From NCBI RefSeq assembly GCF_904424705.1, contig NZ_CAJGBF010000011.1, positions 62,001-126,000 of the forward strand: a stretch of DNA of 64,000 bases, written 5' to 3'. A program made the translations under genes and the position numbers. Below are positions 61,882 through 64,000 of the stretch, in pieces; position 1 is the first letter of the stretch, and every line of letters begins with the position of its first letter. Source of the stretch: Rossellomorea arthrocnemi (GTDB taxonomy: Bacteria > Bacillota > Bacilli > Bacillales > Bacillaceae_B). The notes beneath the pieces are model-generated. The model did not search any database. It worked only from the letters and a program-made list of their open reading frames with translations, and was not told the origin of the DNA.

Positions 61882-62460
61882 ATGATGAACGGCGGAGGTA
61901 TGGGCGGTGGCTTTTTTGGAAGCGGATTTCAACATCTTTTAGATAGAGACACGCAACATGTCCTTAATAAAGCATCAGATTGGGTGAAATCCTTTTGCGA
62001 TGAAGCCGGGGTACCAATTAACTTATGCGGGTTTTCTGAATCAAAAAAGATATTTAAGTTTAACCCACAACTGGATCGCCGATTCCTTATGAAGCTTAAA
62101 ATGGACGGATTTTATTACAATACTAAAGAAGACCAAATCGAATTTAGGACATTGTTAAATAGTATTGATAAAAGGTCGCCTTTTGTAGAAAGTTCTTCTC
62201 TTGCATCCAAGCAATTGGCTGATAAGTTTTACTACGCCACTAATGGATTGCCTTCACATTTGAATAAAATTTTATATGAAGCAACTGCATTAGCAGCAAA
62301 ATGTGGGAGCGATTCTATAGATGAAAATCACCTTTATGAGGCGTTTAATAAGCTTGAATTTTCTACACGTCCGTTTGTCTCCAACCCTTTTACTGTAAAT
62401 AATTTCAATATTGTTGAAGCGTTTGAAATTGAGAAGCTTAGAAGTAAAGATGCGAATTAA
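61882..62460 (+). CDS. Chimeric ORF: Gly-rich start fused to the C-terminal half of a TniB/TnsC-like ATPase
   Basis: 192 aa, ATG behind AAGGAG. Residues 1-15 (MMNGGGMGGGFFGSG) resemble the start of small Gly-rich SHOCT-type proteins found near copper genes. From FQHLLDRDTQHVLNKASDWV onward it matches the second half of the AAA+ transposition ATPase TniB: NLCGFSESKKIF, LDRRFLMKLKMDGF, FYYATNGLPSHLNKILYEAT. The Walker A and B region is missing, so it cannot be a working ATPase. A fusion produced by transposon decay. Confidence 0.75.
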   Translation: MMNGGGMGGGFFGSGFQHLLDRDTQHVLNKASDWVKSFCDEAGVPINLCGFSESKKIFKFNPQLDRRFLMKLKMDGFYYNTKEDQIEFRTLLNSIDKRSPFVESSSLASKQLADKFYYATNGLPSHLNKILYEATALAAKCGSDSIDENHLYEAFNKLEFSTRPFVSNPFTVNNFNIVEAFEIEKLRSKDAN

Positions 62461-62461
62461 G

Positions 62462-62544
62462 GATTGTTTGCTGCGCATACATTCGGTATCCGTTTTCGGT
62501 ACTATTAGGCTTTGGAATTAAGCCTAAACGCTCGTAATATCGAT
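62462..62544 (-). pseudogene. merR: merR fragment
   Basis: Minus strand translates HRYYERLGLIPKPNSTENGY then RMYAQQTI, close to residues 19-46 of the intact MerR (IRYYERLGLILKPDRTENGY). Only about 28 codons remain, directly beside the TniB fragment. Remnant of another mer element. Confidence 0.75.
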
Positions 62545-62786
62545 GTTTGGGGAAATACGAGAGAAGTTTTAAAAAAGTACATGTACCAATTACAAAAAAT
62601 CATTAGAAACATTAATTGAAAGAGAACTTTTAGCTTTGCTACTTCAAGAATTAAATTCCATTGTTGGAAGTTCTACTGCAACTTGTATAGAAGGTGGCTG
62701 ACAAATGCCAACTAAAAAGGGGTAGGTTACTCCATTAATACCTTATTGCTTTAATTAAGAGATGATGGTGTATCTTAAATAAATAT

Positions 62787-63089
62787 CTTAATCATGAGGA
62801 GTGTATTAAAAGAAATGTAAAAGAAGATTTAGGTTTAATGTTAAATTCTCTACAATTATTTGGTGTGTATTCTGGTCTGGAATTAAATACGAAGCCAGAG
62901 AAGGGTGAAGATGAATATCATACTGATGCAATTGGATATTTATGTACGGACTACGAAGGAGAAGTAACGCCTGATGAAAATCAAGCAATTGAAGCTGGAC
63001 TTTTCAAATTAGATCAATTGCCTGAAGAAACAGACCCTTTTATTAAGAAAAAGTTAATTGAATTAAAAGGGAAGTTTGAAAAATATTGA
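62787..63089 (+). pseudogene. 5'-truncated Nudix hydrolase
   Basis: The frame from 62787 reads NHEECIKRNVKEDLGLML, a degraded Nudix box (Glu-rich REVKEExGL pattern), then LFGVYSGLELNT and ALF-type DQLPEETDPF to TGA-adjacent stop at 63087-63089. The N-terminal 40-50 residues and the Gly preceding the box are missing; an upstream ATGCCAACTAAAAAG near 62704 may be its old start. The ATG at 62838 would give only the last 83 residues. Confidence 0.65.
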
Positions 63090-63149
63090 GTGTAAAGGAT
63101 AAAACTCTTTGGGTTATCGACACATCTCCGTTTACATAGTTAAGAGACA

Positions 63150-63183
63150 TATTTAGGTTAGTTCTTATTAAACTAAAGAGTGC
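63150..63183 (+). promoter_or_regulatory. Degenerate fourth copy of the structured leader
   Basis: ATTTAGGTTAG, then TTCTTATTAAACTA and AGAG, closely matches the core of leader B (ATTTAGGTTAG...TTATTAAACTATGAGC). The AGCGGTT segment is mostly lost, and the long hairpin is replaced by the intron-like sequence that starts at about 63184. Confidence 0.45.
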
Positions 63184-64000
63184 GTGCGACAAGTTCTGCT
63201 ATAAGCGTTGTTAAGCGTGAAAAGCAGGGAATTTAGTATTTGAATTCCAACTTTACAACCGAGGATGGGAATGACGATTCCATGTTACCCAAACCATTCC
63301 GTCAATACTCCTGCAAGCGTTATAACTGGTAGGTTATAGGGTTTGAAGCACAAGTCGAGTCGGCAGAACGAAGGCTGAAGTCTACAAGCTATGCTAAAGG
63401 ATATGCCACACTGCTGAAAAACTAGAAATGGTCAAAGAAGATGACCATGAAGTTGCTAAGGGGATCCACCTGATAAGGAGGCCACCCTAAATGAACGTAG
63501 GCTATAACTAAAGAACATAAATTAGCTTCTAATACAATGCCCATTATTTTTAAGATGCCAATCATTAAAGCTTTAAAAGAAGATTCTATATTGCGCGTTT
63601 ACTATGGGAACAACTTAATGTTTTTATTTCACGAAAAAAAATAGCTTTTTTTGCTTTAGTGAAATTTTCATTAAATTCATCGTAAGGGATACCACATTCA
63701 GTTTTTCTTGAATTTATAATCGCATGGTTTTTACTTGAAAAAGGTCGAGATATTATAGGTAAAAGCAAGTTCATTCCTCCATTCTAAAAAGGTATAAATT
63801 AATAGAGGATAAATATTCCTGTAATTTCATTAGTAATATATGGGGGATATTTTAAAAAAGGATTTCGGATAAGGTTTACAAGCCTATGAGAAAGAAGCCT
63901 TTCTACCCCAGTGATGGCAGACAGGCTTCAATGAGTACAACTATTCGAGAGACAAAAGGCAAGTGGAAACCTTTTTACCTCTCTTAAGTAATCATAACCA
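63184..64000 (+). ncRNA. Probable group II intron, 5' (domain I) part, continuing past the window
   Basis: Starts with GTGCGACAAG, the conserved 5' end type (GTGYG) of group II introns, then highly structured sequence with intron-like signatures such as GAGTCGGCAGAACGAAGGCT, AAGTCTACAAGC and CCACCCTAAATGAACG (to about 63520). 63840-64000 has similar character (GTTTACAAGCC, GACAGGCTTCAATGAGTACA). The 63520-63840 part is AT-rich and looks like an insertion. No maturase gene is in view. Assigned by pattern only. Confidence 0.5.
63586..63774 (-). CDS. Hypothetical ORF (62 aa) in the 3' debris
   Basis: Minus-strand ORF with GGAGG almost touching the ATG (63774) and a TTG five codons... downstream region at a better distance (63768). 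Product MNLLLPIISRPFSSKNHAII and on, basic, not recognised. It sits in the AT-rich stretch between the two intron-like parts. Weak support. Confidence 0.25.
   Translation of the reverse strand: MNLLLPIISRPFSSKNHAIINSRKTECGIPYDEFNENFTKAKKAIFFREIKTLSCSHSKRAI

Noticed and set aside
1..64000. CRISPR array
   Set aside because: No array of regularly spaced identical repeats was seen; the only repeated short motifs are the le-ader cores, operators and the two to three repeats at 19990.
1..64000. Plasmid replication initiator, partition genes or origin
   Set aside because: No Rep, ParA or relaxase-like protein is encoded here, so plasmid status could not be confirmed from this window.

Overview
The window looks like an accessory replicon or large genomic island of a Bacillaceae bacterium. 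It is AT-rich, has strong Gram-positive ribosome binding sites (AAGGAGG types), frequent GTG/TTG starts, and Bacillus-type gene sets (ResA/CcdA, BdbC/BdbD, CtaA, LtaS, YIEGIA, MerR/MerA, CadC/CadA). No replication initiator, integrase or conjugation gene is visible, so plasmid versus chromosomal island cannot be decided here.

Region 1 (1-7.8 kb and 15.5-20 kb) is a plasmid- or phage-like backbone of mostly unrecognised small genes. It includes ssb, a DndC-like PAPS-reductase-family protein, a second PAPS-reductase-family protein and a truncated tRNA-guanine-transglycosylase/DpdA-like gene. Three operons here (first genes at 2088, 6810 and 17213) carry the same structured 5' leader: a small AACC/GGTT-type hairpin, a conserved AGCGGTT...TATTAAA segment, a long hairpin plus U-run, and a common translation start region. 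This repeated leader, which looks like a shared conditional terminator, is the most interesting undescribed structure I see.

Region 2 (7.80-15.54 kb) is a Tn3-family cadmium transposon inside that backbone. It has 39-bp terminal inverted repeats, tnpA, tnpR, a res site, cadC-cadA and a cadD-like gene. At 19.99-21.70 kb lie a possible end of a Tn7/Tn5053-type element and a frameshifted tniQ.

Region 3 (22.4-40 kb) is a metal and envelope-redox island. It holds a flavin monooxygenase, CadC, CcdA-ResA, BdbD-BdbC, a YIEGIA pair, CzcD, CtaA, LtaS, a ZIP-like carrier, a CzrA-like repressor with a P1B ATPase, a Sco operon, and a CmtR-like repressor with a P1B ATPase that has a Cys-Cys-rich tail. A shared 13-mer upstream of czcD, at ctaA/ltaS and (one mismatch) at the CzrA-like gene suggests one metal regulon.

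Region 4 (40-42.2 kb) is wreckage: a tRNA-Ala 3' fragment and a decayed Tn3 transposase and resolvase. Region 5 (42.3-46.9 kb) is a mercury operon (merR, a merE-like gene with an amber codon, merA), followed by a second disulfide oxidoreductase and a Cys-rich copper-storage-like protein.

Region 6 (47-61.8 kb) has a MATE pump, a cell-wall-binding-repeat protein and a copper island: a frameshifted cupredoxin, a lipoprotein multicopper oxidase, Lgt, a CPH-type CopB ATPase, a frameshifted CcdA-like protein, a BNR-type lipoprotein, a two-component system and a YdhK lipoprotein. Region 7 (61.9-64 kb) is debris: a TniB fragment fused to a short Gly-rich start, a merR fragment, a Nudix fragment, and what looks like the 5' part of a group II intron interrupting a degraded fourth copy of the leader.

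Together the window encodes efflux (four P1B ATPases, CDF, CadD, MATE), detoxification (MerA, multicopper oxidase), storage (Cys-rich bundle), sensing (four ArsR-type repressors, MerR, one two-component system) and the envelope chemistry that metal stress damages (thiol redox, heme A, lipoprotein and lipoteichoic acid synthesis). Several genes carry single-base lesions, often in homopolymers, so some may be assembly errors.
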